A stretch of DNA of 64,000 nt from Apostichopus japonicus (GCF_037975245.1 NC_092580.1:15041001-15105000); one strand, 5' to 3'; positions 49,801-62,500 are shown, counted from the stretch's first letter. Program-made: numbers and translations. Notes: generated by a model from the sequence alone, not told the origin.

Positions 49801-52222
49801 GCTGAAAACTTCTTTGCTTTTAATTTTTTTAAATAAATATGTTAATCAAAAAAGAAAATATATATAAAAGAAAAAAGGTTAACTATTTAGATTAAACAAT
49901 TAAATCTAATAGTTATTATGAATTTACATGGTTATATTATTTAGAGATGCCCGACTGGTGTTCAAGTTGATGTGCAGGCTTTTATACACAGGTTACCCCA
50001 AATGGAAACAGCTGTACCATAGTTATCTAGTTTTTCAACTACTATGAAGCCCTGATATTGCTTCATTAGAAAGAATTATTAAGTCAATTTTTGAGAAGAT
50101 AAACAATAGAAAGCTGACCAGGGTAAAGATAAAGAACAGAAAAAAAAATCACATTGTATCTGAAAACTTTGTTGCTTTTTCTTTCTCAAAAATAAAATAT
50201 GTTAATCAAAAAACGAAAATATATAGATAGAAAGAAAGAAGATACCAATTTAGATGAAACGGTTTTTAATTTTGAAGAATTAATCAATTTTTCTAATAAT
50301 AGTTATGAAATTAAGTGGTTATATTATTAAAAGATACCCAACTGGTGTTTCAAATTGATGTGAAGATTTTATACACATGCACTGCCTAATGGAAACAGCT
50401 GTACCATAATTATCTAGCCTTTCAACTACTATGAAGCCCTGATATTGCTTTATTAGAAAGAATTATTTATTTAGTTTTCGAGTAGATAAACAACAGAAAG
50501 CTGCCCAGGGTCAATATAAAGAATTTTAAAAAAATTCATATTCTAGCTGAAAACTTTGCTGCTTTCTTATTCTCAAAAATAAAATATGTTAATCAAACAC
50601 GAAAATATATAGAAAGAAAGAAGATGACTATTTAGATGAAACGGTTTATAATTTTGAAGAATTAATTAATTTTTTTAATAATAGTTATGAATTTAAATGG
50701 TTTTATTATTTAAAGATACCCAACTCATGTTTCAATTTGATGATGTGAAGATTTTATACACATTTTCTGCCAAGTCTAGACAGCTCTACCATAATTTTCT
50801 AACTTTCCATATATAAGTATGAAGTCCTGATATTGCTTTATAAGAAAGAAAAAAATTATTAAGTCAATTTAAAAAATTTGATATATAACCATAACAGCCA
50901 TATTCAGTGGAAATTCATGTTCAATGGGTCCAACTTCTTTTTCAAGATTTGTTGACAGGTGTCAAATAAAAAAGATTTCCACGGTTCTAATGTATTTTAG
51001 ATTCTCCTGCAAGCAGGAACTCGCGAAGAAGCCTCATTGGCTTATCAAAGCCGCAAGCTGACAGAAGTCAGTCTCTTACATTCATATTTAACATCCATGA
51101 TTATGAATTGTCAATTGTCAACAACTCTGTAACTGGACGACATACATTAATCTGGGAGTGACTCGAACCGGGGACCTTATGATTGAAAGGCACCGGCGTT
51201 AACCACTGAGCTAACACTCCTAATGGAATTGATGAGGGGTTATAACATGAACCAATGTCCTTCTTCAATAAAGAACGGCCCTGCTTACATGTATGGAGAA
51301 ACCTGCTACTGTATAGTTTACCATCTGTGTCTTGGTTCATTCTTTTCAAACTAGTTTCTTTGGTTAGAATTGGAAAATATGCCCAAGAAACACTGCGCAA
51401 CCTTGCAAAACCTTTATTACACATATGTTTCTTTTTTGTTAGCTCAGAAGAGTCAACACATTCTGATATTAGAAATAAATGAAAAATGGTAATCTAAGGC
51501 AAGCGAAAATCTTGACAATGGAAACGAGCAAAGAAATTTATTTATTAAGCATGGGATTCGAACCAGTGACCTCTAAGCTTAGGTCACTAGTTCAAATCCC
51601 ATCCTGCTACTGTATAGTTTATTATCTGTGTCTTGGTTCATTCTTTTCAATCTAGTTTCTTTGGTTAGATTTGGAAAGTAAGCCCAAGAAACACTGCACA
51701 ACCTTGCAACACCTTCATTACAATATGTGTGTCAGGTTTTACAAAATGTATGTCAGTTATTACACAATGTGGCAGTGTAATATTACAATGCTGGAGTTCT
51801 TACAACATTCGACAGTCCAAACACAGATCAGAAATGTTTCAATAGATTCGGAAATTAATTTTTGGGTGGATGATTTAAATCTAAATAGTTGGAAATTTTG
51901 ACATGGATTTATGAGATGGAAAATGTCGATGCTTTATAAAGCTACATTAAAGGGACCGACTGTCTGTCACCCGTTCAGTTGTTGTTTCCATGGTTTCAGT
52001 GATCATCACGTGATTCAGTTTAGATGATCTTGCTTTTGACAGGTCTACGAGGGCTACTACCACGAATTGGACAAAGAACCAGAGGAATACGCAAAAGTCA
52101 TCTTGGATGACATGAGAGAATGGCTCAGCTCTCGGCTGAATGGGACGGAGACGGGCGACGGTAAACCGGAGACGGACGAATCGGATGTCAAAGTTGAAGA
52201 ACAGAATGCTCAGGAGGAGTGA
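40898..52222 (+). CDS. MGLL: Monoglyceride lipase-like alpha/beta hydrolase
   Basis: Exons 40898-40989, 43209-43315, 43991-44127, 46374-46481, 47503-47592, 49486-49701 and 52043-52222 join in frame to 309 aa (human 303). Family blocks: FPHFINANGQKIFCKYWEP, the oxyanion-region HGLGEH, GHGKSEG, RDCFQHVDMMKEKHPNLPLF, GGLINIMMANERP and LISPCLGFNP. The triad is predicted as Ser111, Asp227 (HGDADQICD) and His257 (YYHELDKEPEE). MGLL hydrolyses monoacylglycerols, including 2-arachidonoylglycerol, at membranes. The nucleophile elbow reads VSHSMGG, with Ser109 where GHSMG is expected; the split codon junction was checked and the serine is encoded within one exon. The donor after exon 1 (GTTTCA) is weak, so that border is the least certain. 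The acidic C-terminal tail is not conserved with mammals. Confidence 0.93.
44128..46373 (+). other. MGLL intron 3
   Basis: It holds a short GC-rich block around 44370-44490 including a G-run, and a (TAA)n run at 45129-45147. No exon is supported. Confidence 0.4.
47672..48266. repeat. Tandem duplication, two copies of about 293 bp in MGLL intron 5
   Basis: Copies 47672-47964 and 47974-48266 are nearly identical, starting CCCCTACGCTGCAAAAGAGG. The last half of each, plus 48267-48485, also matches 52600-52945 in the MGLL 3' UTR, in the same order and orientation. Confidence 0.85.
48990..49185 (-). mobile_element. SINE-like repeat with B-box, copy A
   Basis: The minus strand contains a Pol III B-box-like GGTTTGAATCC (complement of GGATTCAAACC near 49103). 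The region matches 51430-51605: shared AAGTCAACACA, CAAGCGAAA and GAAACGAGCAA blocks in order. A small palindrome surrounds the CAGTGACCT motif. Confidence 0.5.
49738..50880. repeat. Three-copy tandem repeat, about 360-385 bp per unit, in MGLL intron 6
   Basis: Each unit begins near AGATAAACAACAGAAAGCTG (49741, about 50096 and about 50483) and shares GAAAACTTTG, AATATGTTAATCAAA and TATGAAG-CCTGATATTGCTT blocks. Divergence is moderate, so the array is old. Confidence 0.8.
51003..51220 (-). mobile_element. tRNA-derived SINE, reverse copy
   Basis: This is the reverse complement of 20281-20503. The minus strand carries the A-box-like TTAGCTCAGTGGTTAACGCC and a B-box GGTTCGAGTC better preserved than in the other copy. 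Confidence 0.8.
51303..51722. repeat. Direct duplication (about 118 bp) flanking a second SINE-like copy
   Basis: 51303-51420 and 51604-51722 share CTGCTACTGTATAGTTTA, GTGTCTTGGTTCATTC and GCCCAAGAAACACTG in order. The intervening 51430-51605 is the second copy of the 48990-49185 repeat, with a minus-strand B-box GGTTCGAATCC. Confidence 0.7.
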
Positions 52223-55200
52223 AAGAGGTAATTAATATTCAAATAAACAAAGATCTCAAGAGTGTTAAACAGGAACGAAATCACCCCTCGCATATTGTTT
52301 TTTTTTTTATTGTTTTTATAGCTTCTATGAAGGAATGGGAGATCTCATTGGATAATGTATGTTTATATATCATTGCAGAATAGGATGTGTTTCTCTTTGT
52401 AATACCATTTTATGTTTATCAGGTTTTTTTATTTTTTTATCTCTTTCATTTAAACTGAATTTATTACTTTATGGTGCTTGAAGAATGATACAAAAAAAAA
52501 AGTGATCAAGTGCAGATGAACTCAGCTCAAGTATTCACAGAAACAGACAAAGATGTGTGTAAGATCTGTATACTTAAGGCTAATGATGTGTCGGTTGGGA
52601 TTAAAGGCATTGAAGACTTGACCCAAACCGCGTGCAGCCATCTGAAAAAGTTAACTTTCTGTTGCTTGCAAGTGACGTTTTGTTCGTGTCGCTACAAAAT
52701 GCAGACAGTAATGAAACGTGATATCTTGTTATCTTTAGCTGGACCTGTATCGTTTATAGAATGTGCTGTGGGTATTGACCGCAGCTGTATGTACTGACTG
52801 TACACTTGTGTCTAATTACCGATGGTAGCAAGCTGTGTGTGTATTTTCTGGGATTGATGGTGGTGTCTAACACTTCTGTTACACCTCATTCGAAACTAGG
52901 TCAGATTACCGGCATTAGACTTTTCTTTTTGCGCGAGTCTTCACACCCTTTAAGGAATTGTGGCAAATTTCTGTTAAAAAAAAAAGGTGAAAGGAGAGTA
53001 ATACATTCTTACAATTTCACTGTTACATTTGGATGATACAGATACTCCTGCCCAAATATTGGGGAATGTGCTTCACAGCTGATAAGCTTATGTCCTGCTG
53101 AGAGTGAAGTTTGTCATCTTATATATGTAACCCATTGCTATTTCTCATCATCAATGTTCCTTTGAAGAAGCATTCCCCCTCTATTTATAAACAGTGTACT
53201 CCACAATTTGGTTGATTTTTAGACTAGAATATCTTCAAATAAAAACAATTTTTAGTCATTCTTTATAAGATTAGAAAATCCTGCATAGGAGCATACATGT
53301 TCAGTGTATATATATGCCCAATTTTTTTCCCCTCTCCTTTGAAAAATATGGCCATAACTTTGTCATATTACTTTCATTGACTGGGGTCCATTCAGAATTT
53401 ACATCATTTGTGCTTACTCTTAAATTATGATTATTAGTCGATGAAATGATTGATACCTCATTGACGTAAAATAACTTTTTGCATTGTTCCTTAAAAGTTC
53501 AGTATAAATATGATTTTCCATGAAGTTTTTTTTGTATTCATATTTAGCGGTTTATTTTTGTAATGAAATATTTCATTTGGTTTAATATTTGTTCATTCAA
53601 ACATATTATTTAAATATTATAATTCTCATTTATAACCATTCTACTAATAGTAAATAGTCATTTGATCTCTGTCCATGATACACGGTGATGTATTTATCTA
53701 TATATGTATTAGGGCAAAGTCATCATCAACAATGATGAATTTTGCATATTCATTTATTGTCAAACATATTCGGATGGCAGATAATATGACTATCACAGGA
53801 AACCAAATAATATTCCATGTTGCTAGGTGAAAACCCAATCTCGATAACTTGTTCCTATCTCTAGGCGTGGTTGTTGGAATGTGACTTATTCAGGTATAAT
53901 ATTTAGGTAAACTCTACATTACTCTAGGAAATCGATCACAGTAGGTGGCCTGTCATGTCATCAAGGCACATGTTTTGTTAATAGCTTAACATTGCTTTTT
54001 ATAATCTGGTTATTTGTTAATGAAAAGTGGAACACAGCATGAACTGGGAAATATAGCTGAAATATATTCTTTTAAGCTTCAAAGCACTGAAATATGTCTG
54101 TTAATAAGTTTGATATCATTATTGACAATTACCCCCATTGTTTTTCTGGGATACAGAACATGTTAGAAGAACAACATGTTTTTACATCTCTCTGTTGTTG
54201 AGGTTCAGGCAATTGCATTGTTCAAATTATAGAGTGTAAATGTGTGTTAAATGTGAAATGAACCCAATCAGCATGTTAATAGCAGGCTGTTAGATGTGAA
54301 AAAAAGTTGAAGTCTGCATGTTAAAAGCAGATTGTTAGATGTTAATTGAACCCAATCAGCACGTTAATAGCAGGCTGTTAGATGTGAAATGAACCCAATC
54401 AGCATGTTAATAGCAGGCTGTTAGATGTGAAAAAAGGTGCAGTCGGCACATTAATAGCAGACTGTTAAATATGACATGAACCCAATCAGCATGTCAATAG
54501 CAGGCTGTAAGATGTGAAAAACAGGTGTACTCCGCATGACAATAGCAGATTGTTAGATGTGAATTGAACCCTATCAGCATGTTAATAGCAGAGTGTTAAA
54601 TGTGAAATGAACCCAATCAGCATGTCAATTGCAGGCTGTAAGATGTGAAAAACAGGTGTACTCCGCATGTTAATAGCAGATTGTTAGATGTGAATTGAAC
54701 CCTATCAGCATGTTAATAGCAAGCGTTTAGATATAATCAGAGTTCAGTCAGCTTATTAACAGCAGGCTGTCAAATGTGGACAAAAGTTCAGTCAGCATGT
54801 TAATAACTAGCTGTTAGATATGATAAGAATGTTCATAGCACAACTGACCAGAATGTTACATATTTTAATAGTTACTTTAACATACAAGTGATTAAGTTGA
54901 TGCGGTATGATTGGGAACAAAGAGTAATTGGAAGACTAGAAACCGTCGGTAGATTACACTCTCGGACGTCACGACATGAGGACGATCATACATCGATAGC
55001 ACGCCACTACACGTGAAGCGAGGAGATAATGCCAGCATGGAGGGGATTGACCAGAACCGACGGTCTCGGTTAGACATGATTCAGTATATAAAGCAATACT
55101 AACCAAACGTTACAGGTTTTGTTCAGGGAGGAGTTGCTTTAGTCTTGCCTTTTTGTATTTATTCTCTAAGGCTTGAAGGAAAGAGTTAAACTATCTATGC

Positions 55201-55295
55201 AGGGTTCCTCAATGTTAATTTATTTTCTCACTGTTTAATCATGAATGAATGGTACAGACTTGATGTTGCTGTTTACTGCAAAATAATAAACTGAC
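52223..55295 (+). other. MGLL 3' UTR and downstream DNA
   Basis: Candidate AATAAA signals are at 53238-53243 and 55285-55290. The block 52600-52945 is shared with MGLL intron 5. No further gene is recognised. Confidence 0.4.
54240..54840. repeat. Minisatellite, unit about 43 bp in a two-part higher-order arrangement
   Basis: Units contain CAGCATGTTAATAGCAGGCTGTTAGATGTG variants with alternating linkers (AAATGAACCCAAT versus AAAAAAGTTGAAGTC). The alternation gives a double-unit period near 86-120 bp. About a dozen units. Confidence 0.85.
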
Positions 55296-55929
55296 ACCAT
55301 GTACAAACAATGGCTATATTTGGAAGGTGTTTATTTCATTCTTTTTTTGTCTTTGCCTTCTTTCTTTGAGTGATGAATTAGTTTCCTTGTTTGAGAATGA
55401 CATCTGTAATGTTACGAGATGTGTGCTTGTATATATCATTTCAGTGACTCATTCAGGACTTGAACCAATAGCCCTGGGATAGTTGAAATGAACTCCAGTG
55501 TAGGGGCCTGGGAGGGTCCTCCCCAGAGAAAAGAAATTTCAATTTGAGGAATGTTTAGACCTCCAGTTAGGTCTATATGCAAGGTTGTGCAAGTAACTAG
55601 GTTTAATTCTTTTGTGTGGGGTTAGAAAACAAGGGATGGGTGGGGATGGGGGGGTGTACACTCCCTGAATCCGCACCTGATTATTTATTATTTATTATTG
55701 TAAGGATGCTCCCTTAAACTTGGGGATTGACTATTAACAAACTTTGTATACTTCTTGTGCATTCTCGTGAAGAGCTTCTGTATTTATATGTCTTGGTACG
55801 GATCACACTTCTTGGTTTGGATGGATAACCGTTGCATTCATGATGGTATGGGTTTATGTGTGTGTGTTTGAGACGCCCAGCTTGTAAACAGGGTATCTGA
55901 AGAAGGGAAGGTCGAACCAATTCAATATT

Positions 55930-56530
55930 TAATGTGTAGAAGTACCACATTGAGTATAAGAAGTGTAGTGTTTCTTGTGTAGGTCAACAGTCACTTGGGG
56001 TCACCAGGGGTCAAATTGTGTAAACCTTGTAAACATGATATCTGAAGAAGGTAATCTTGGGCAGATCTCATATTTTATATATGAGATAGGTAAGAGTGGA
56101 GTGAGGCAAATAGTTTTTGGTGGAGGTCATTTTGGGTCACCAAGGGTCAAATTGTTAAAACTTGTAAACACAATATCTCAAGAAGGGAAGCTTGGGCAGA
56201 TCTCATATTTAGTATTACATTGAGCACAAGAAGCCCATTGCTTTTATTGGAGGTCAAAAGTCATTTGAAGTAAAGAAACACTGAACATTTACCTCACTCC
56301 CCTCTTACCTGTCTCTCTACACTAACACACCTTCCTAAACATAATATTGCAAGGGAAGCTTGGACAGATCGCATATTTGGTATGTTATTGTACCACATTG
56401 AGTACAAGAAGCCTAATGTGGGTGGAGGTCAATGGTCGTTTGAGTTCACCAGGGGTCAAATTGTGAAAATCATTTTTTTACACAATATTTGAACAAGGAC
56501 AGATGTCATACTTAGTGTGTTGATGCATCA
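55930..56530. repeat. Degenerate tandem repeat, unit about 115-150 bp
   Basis: Four to five blocks repeat GGGGTCACCAGGGGTCAAAT, TGTAAACATGATATCTGAAG, GGGCAGATCTCATATTT and ACAAGAAGCC in order. No coding interpretation holds across units. Confidence 0.75.
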
Positions 56531-57050
56531 CCTATTGTACAAGAAGCCTGTTGTTAAGGTCAATGATCATTTCAGGACAGCCTGTGTCATCGTGAATTTA
56601 TTGTCTTCACATCACACTGCTTTTCAATGTATTACTAAGATCAAGTATATTGTACACCCTTACTATACATTACGTCAGATTCTTGAAGAAAACTGCTCAT
56701 GTTACATCATCGAAACCACAATGCAACTTTGCATTCTGGTTGAATGTGCCTGTCTAGGTTATATTGTATTAAGCCCTGTGGTGTAGGTATTGGAAAGTGT
56801 AAGTTCAACTGAGCCAAACTAACGCTGGGATTCATGTTATGTTAACCAAGAAACGCAATCAGCTTCGCGCTTGTAGTAGTATGCACCTCGCCGGTGACAA
56901 ACTTGCATGAATTAGGCCATGATTGCCTTCAAGACGATAAGCTGGCATGAGAATCTTTCGTTCTCCGACTTAAACAGAAGTAAATGATATAGCCCAAGTG
57001 AAGCCTTTTGAACTGTTTTAGTTCACATGTGCGGATCCAATTGTGGTGCA
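56531..57050. other. Intergenic DNA
   Basis: An open frame at 56517-56786 (+) has no recognisable motif and overlaps the end of the degenerate tandem repeat; not called as a gene. Confidence 0.35.
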
Positions 57051-57058
57051 GTGTACAC

Positions 57059-58763
57059 CAGTGGCGTCGCCAAGGGGGGGCCGGGGGGGGGCACGTGCCC
57101 CCCTGGAAAACCGAGTGCCCCCCCCATCTGAGATTTGGGTTGGTAAAAAAATATATATATATTTTGCTATATTCAACTCCCATCATCTGAGTTGGTTTCT
57201 CATAAGGACAAAGAAGCACAGTAATTCGTATTTTCTTCAAATGAGCTGCGAAAAAATGAAAAAGTTTATCCTTGAACGTCGGGTATCGAAGTCGTAACCC
57301 GCGCCATCACAACAGGTGTCGATATTTACATTGAATGTGTCAGTGCTCACGCCATACCAGCGGATATACACGTCCGCTTCGCGAGCTACATGACTGTGAG
57401 AAGGGAGGGTACTGCAATATGTTGCCTTGGTCTGAGGTTGACAGGTTAGGAGCTGACGAAATGTGAGAATGTGAGGGTCCGCAGGCACCATACTTGCCTA
57501 TATTTGTGGACCCAGATATTAACCCTGTTGTGTAGGGGGTGCAGAGGTCATTTGAGGTCAGATGCTTGTAGGAACAAATGGCGAATGTTCACACCTGCAT
57601 ACTGAGCCATACTCGATGTGTGATCAAACATTAGATTGCATGGTGAGATCCCTGATAGGAGCCAATAACGATGCTGGAACCTGTTACATCTTAATAGATA
57701 ATGGGCGAAAACGAGAAGGACAAGAAAGGAGTCGGGGGTCATGCACACATTAATTCAACAAATGTAGGTTCTATTGATAGGGTTAGGCATAATATCGACA
57801 GCATGTGGTTCATATCCTCTGCAAAATTCTGCGCCTTGTTAAAATCATTACCTCAAAAATAGCAATTTCTGGAGATATCTTCAGATCGAATTTAGCATCA
57901 AATGTGGCAGCATTTTGCATCTAGCCCATCCTCCGTATGCTAAAATTTTCCAAAGGGGAGGGGGCAGTGGCGGCGGAACCGGGGGGGGGGGGGGGCTTGG
58001 GGGGCTCAGGCCCCCCAATGAAAAAGTTGAGGGGGCAAATGCATGATAAGCCCCCCCAATATTTACCAAGGCTCCGAAACGTGCATCTGCCCATTTTTCA
58101 ATGCATACTTGTCGATCTGTCCGATGCACACGTATACTATAGGTGTAATAATTTTAGTAAATGCTGGGGGGACCCTCGGCCCGTCCCCTGGCTATAGACC
58201 ACATTGTCACCCCAACCGCGTCTTCACGCCCCGTGAAAAGTGGAAGCAGTGAGTGTGAGTACCGGTAAGCGCAACACAACTTCGTCTTAGGCCAATGACT
58301 TGCTTCATTTCAGCCAGTTCTCCAACATCCCCTTCCTACACTCAAAAACGTCTTTGCGAGTACACTACGAGTAATAGCTACTCTCTTAAAACACCATCGA
58401 ATATACAAATTACAATGTTTTTACAGACTTTTACGTGCAATCTGAGAAATTGCAGGCTTGAGACCCATATTTTAGGGCTAGGTATTCGCAGCATAAAACA
58501 CTCGGGAAGTGCCGTTTCCGGCCATCTGGGGGTTTGAAAAACCCAAAATTTTCTTGTACGCTCCGCGCCAACCGATGGTGGCGCTCCGCTTAGATAGTCT
58601 CTACACATTAGCCCCCCCCAAATAATTTTCCCGTTCCGCCGCGCCTGGAGGGGGCACCCCCTCCCCTTAGACCCCTCCCCCAGGACGGCGATCCGTATCC
58701 ACCTAAGTGCCCCCCCATCAAATGCTGGTGCCCCCCAGACTGAAAAGTCTGGTGACGCCACTG
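57059..58763. mobile_element. 1705-bp hAT-like element with perfect 8-bp TSD
   Basis: The termini are CAGTGGCGTCGCCA and its near-complement ending GACGCCACTG. GTGTACAC flanks both sides (57051-57058 and 58764-58771). Interior G- and C-runs (near 57075, 57115, 57978, 58043 and 58611) resemble ends of related elements, so it may be a composite with nested copies; a CAGTGGCGGCGGAACC start at about 57965 suggests one. No transposase domain is recognisable in the open frames. Confidence 0.8.
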
Positions 58764-58771
58764 GTGTACAC

Positions 58772-59450
58772 CCTCACCCCATCCTCCCGGGCCCCCCAAT
58801 TTTCAACCCCACAAGAAAAAGAAAGTAGTTATTAGCACAATCTTGCGTGTAGACCTAATCATAGACATTATATGGCCTCAATATAAATGACCCAGAATGC
58901 ACAATTTGAGGATGAGGAATAGCAGACTCCATACACGGGAATCCGTATCATTGACGTCAGGGTCCCCCCCCCCTACCACAACTTTTGTTAACGTCATGGC
59001 TTTCGCCACTGGTTTTCTTCAGTTTCATCCTTACAGGACCTTCGAAGGCACACTGCTGTTACGTTACGTAATTTAATTGCATCTTGACAATATTTGAGAC
59101 GTGCGCCACCTATTAAAGAGAACTAGCTATTTCGGATCCTTTACAATATACAATTCCGAAATGTCGAAAGAGCTCCCTGTTCCATCCAATTGACCAAGTA
59201 TTGCACCGTATATACATGCAAGCTTGATAAAACAAAAAAAAACACTGATCTCAGTTTTTCCTGAGCTAATCATTTCTCTCACCTGTTACTCCTCTCGAAA
59301 ACTTAAATAGACAAACATGAGTAAAAAATATCAACAGATTAAACAAGAAAAGTGAAAATAACCGTACAAAAACTAAGGCCAGGAATGTAGCTGCCCTAAC
59401 GACAACTCTATATAATATACTTGTTCATGTGATATATATATTAAGTTTTC
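58772..59450. other. Intergenic DNA
   Basis: No gene or repeat family is supported. It contains a C-run near 58963-58973. Confidence 0.35.
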
Positions 59451-59451
59451 A

Positions 59452-59453
59452 AT

Positions 59454-59542
<89 letters not shown>

Positions 59543-59622
59543 CGGAAGGCCCGTGGTTCGAATCCCGGTGGAGGCTGAAAGTTTTTTCACTGTTCTTGAT
59601 TTTCCAACTCATTACGATTTTC

Positions 59623-59714
<92 letters not shown>

Positions 59715-59768
59715 AGATATATATAGATATTTGTATATATATATATATATATATTTATATTAAGTTTT

Positions 59769-59799
<31 letters not shown>

Positions 59800-59870
59800 T
59801 TATATATATATATATATTTGTATATATACATTTATATACATATGTGTGTGTCTGTGTATATACAATGCTG
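59452..59870. repeat. Long (AT)n/(GT)n array interrupted by a SINE fragment
   Basis: Alternating AT with GT segments. At 59541-59632 lies the 3' part of the tRNA-derived SINE also seen at 27541-27690: B-box GGTTCGAATCCCGGTGGAGG, then GAAAGTTTTTTCACTG and the AT tail. Confidence 0.9.
59541..59632 (+). mobile_element. Truncated tRNA-derived SINE inside AT array
   Basis: It matches the 3' two-thirds of the 27541-27690 copy (opposite orientation) and carries an intact B-box GGTTCGAATCC. The A-box half is missing, replaced by AT repeat. Confidence 0.7.
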
Positions 59871-60540
59871 TTTCCTGACCGCGTTACCTGATCAACTGTA
59901 TAGACGGAACCATTTTACCCTAGGGAGACTGACATACGTCAATAGGCAAAATTGCTAAATTTAAAACTACTCACACAAATTGAGATGTAAAAGACAACGA
60001 CATTGAATAAGGGAATATTCAATAGAAAGTAACAGGTTCTCCATAAAGCACCAAAATGAGTGTAAGTGAAAATGAAAGCCATCTTTATGAACAATAAATA
60101 ACGATCTTATCACATCACTTCCTCCAGTCCCATGTACATGTTCCTTTCTATAAATCCGACTATTTTTGTCAAGTTGAGATGGGGCAGGCTATTTTTAGCG
60201 ATGTATCGGCCCTCGTCGGCCTCAAATATAAGTTCTGCTCTTGAACTCGTCATTCATAGTTTTGGAAAGGAATAACAAGAAAAGGAACATATGTTTTCTT
60301 GTATACGTTTAAGCTTTAATAATATAAATATTTATGTACCGATACTGAATTCGAGCTGCGGTATATACTCCCACTGGTCGGACGTCAAACGCGTAATAAA
60401 TGAGGCCGGCCCATTGGTTTTGTAAGTAGAATTTGGTACAGTTGTTATTGTAACATTGTTGTTAAAAATATTCCATGTCTTACATAATCGTTGAACTTTT
60501 TGGCAGGCTTTTGTTTACGTAAATGACTGCAACTATATAA
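59871..60540. other. Intergenic DNA
   Basis: Nothing supportable is seen. Confidence 0.35.
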
Positions 60541-60542
60541 CA

Positions 60543-60757
<215 letters not shown>

Positions 60758-60944
60758 GATAGGGGCAACACTGATGACCCTCAAGAAACAATCTTCCCTA
60801 TGTAACATTATACAGCAATTGGACCTTGTAGAAGTCATCTGAACTTGGCGAGGGTGGTGGGGAGGGGTATATCGTTTTCAATCCAAAGTGTAATTTGCGT
60901 TAGGTTGTATCTGTGTATCACTTCAATTGAGCTATGTAATGTAT

Positions 60945-61209
60945 CAGGGGTGGATCCAGGATTTAAAAACGTACGGGGTGTGTCCTTGGGTCGGCTCCTC
61001 CACCATGCAGGAAAAGCATAGAATTTCCAGATATGGAATGATGCATTCTGAAGCATATTTAGGTCATAAATAATAGGTCTATAATTAGGTCTACAAGCCA
61101 CGTTGTTTTAGTAAATACTCTACAGATTCTGTGGGGTTGAAAGGGGCCGTGGGGAGTGAGGTACAACCCCCCCCCCCCACACACACACACACACCTGGAA
61201 CCGCATCTG
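60945..61209. mobile_element. Possible small inverted-repeat element
   Basis: The left end CAGGGGTGGATCCAGG and right end CCTGGAACCGCATCTG are complementary at 12 of 16 positions. An internal C-run and (CA)n lie near 61167-61192. No clear target duplication. Confidence 0.4.
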
Positions 61210-62394
61210 TGTATACACACCGTTTGATAGCCCGCTCTTTCTAGCCAGGGAGATCTCTAGCAACTACCTGTTCTAACTAAGAGATACCTATTCATGTGAT
61301 AGCAACTGTTTTGGCGGCATGGACCAAATTAGCGTACATACTGTTAAGCCAAATAAGGTACATCTTTCTTGTCTTGCTATTTTAGATGAGCTTTCATTTT
61401 GTCATTATTATGCATTTGAATTTTTGCCTGATTTCACCTTTCATTAAAAGAGAGGAAGAAAATCCATGTAGTTGCATCATGTTTCCTCTAACCTCTCGGG
61501 TATGTACGATTCTAAATAGACAGGGGCAAAAATCAACTCAGAACGAATGGTTCGGATTGCAATTTTCCAAGAGTGCTTTCATGAAGGGTTCCCAATCCTA
61601 AGAGACATTGAATTGAGGAGGAGAAGGGTCAAATTCTCAAAATGCAATTTTAAAGTTTTAAAGATCGAGTGTTTGTCATAGGTTCCCATTCCTTAGAGAA
61701 ACTGAATTGAAGAGAAAAGTTCGACTCATCCATATAGAAGACGAAAGTATCTCGGTGAATAACACTGCTCTGGAATGAAGACATTTACTTCGGTGAGAGT
61801 GAGAACAATGTGACCAATTCTAGACGACCGCATTATCGTATTTCTAGCATATCTTTTTCAACCGGATACTGACCACCCGTGTCATCCAAACAATTCTTGC
61901 CCTATATCGAACTTCGAACGGAAAGGACCTCCGGTTTGACATGGAGAGTATATCCCGGAAGAAATTAATTCACCTTATATAATATAAGTTGTTGGGAACG
62001 AGTATCAAGTTTCAGGAGAATAGTGTTTCTAGAACGTTTAAAAATGTATGTCGGAACCTCCGAAGGTGAAGAATCAAGTGTGCTCGTTATAAATTGGCAA
62101 AGCTAAAACATATATGCGCATCCTCTTGAGAGTCAAATCAATTGAATTTGCGAAAGTTTGGCGTGCCTTGATGAAGATGGCATTGGCGTTTGAATGGAGG
62201 AAGTGGCAGCGTGACGAAAATGAGAAGATCCATAAACAAATATCTGCCGAAGTATGTATAATTTAAGACCAGATTTATCATTATCATCTCAAACACAATC
62301 CCCGGTAAGATAATGCGAACAGACGGGTAAATGTATGCCTGCAGGAAATAGCAAGGAGTCTGTTTATCTATCTGTCTGTTGGTCATCATCATCA
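61210..62394. other. Intergenic DNA
   Basis: A short, diverged two-copy repeat (GAGACATTGAATTGAGGAGG near 61601 and GAGAAACTGAATTGAAGAG near 61695) is the only structure noticed. Confidence 0.35.
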
Positions 62395-62458
<64 letters not shown>

Positions 62459-62500
62459 ATATATATACATATATATATTGATATATATATATATATATAT
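62395..62500. repeat. (AT)n array at the 3' boundary of the Penelope-like element
   Basis: Nearly pure AT with short TTGAT interruptions, directly adjoining the left inverted arm. Confidence 0.9.

Noticed and set aside
54892-55077. Minus-strand open frame downstream of MGLL
   Set aside because: 61 codons with no domain, splice context or repeat match; insufficient support.
55490-55690. Possible MITE with G-rich core
   Set aside because: Inverted ends could not be matched convincingly.
58378-58799. Minus-strand open frames of over 100 codons in the hAT-like element
   Set aside because: Gly/Pro-rich translations of C- and G-runs with no transposase motif.
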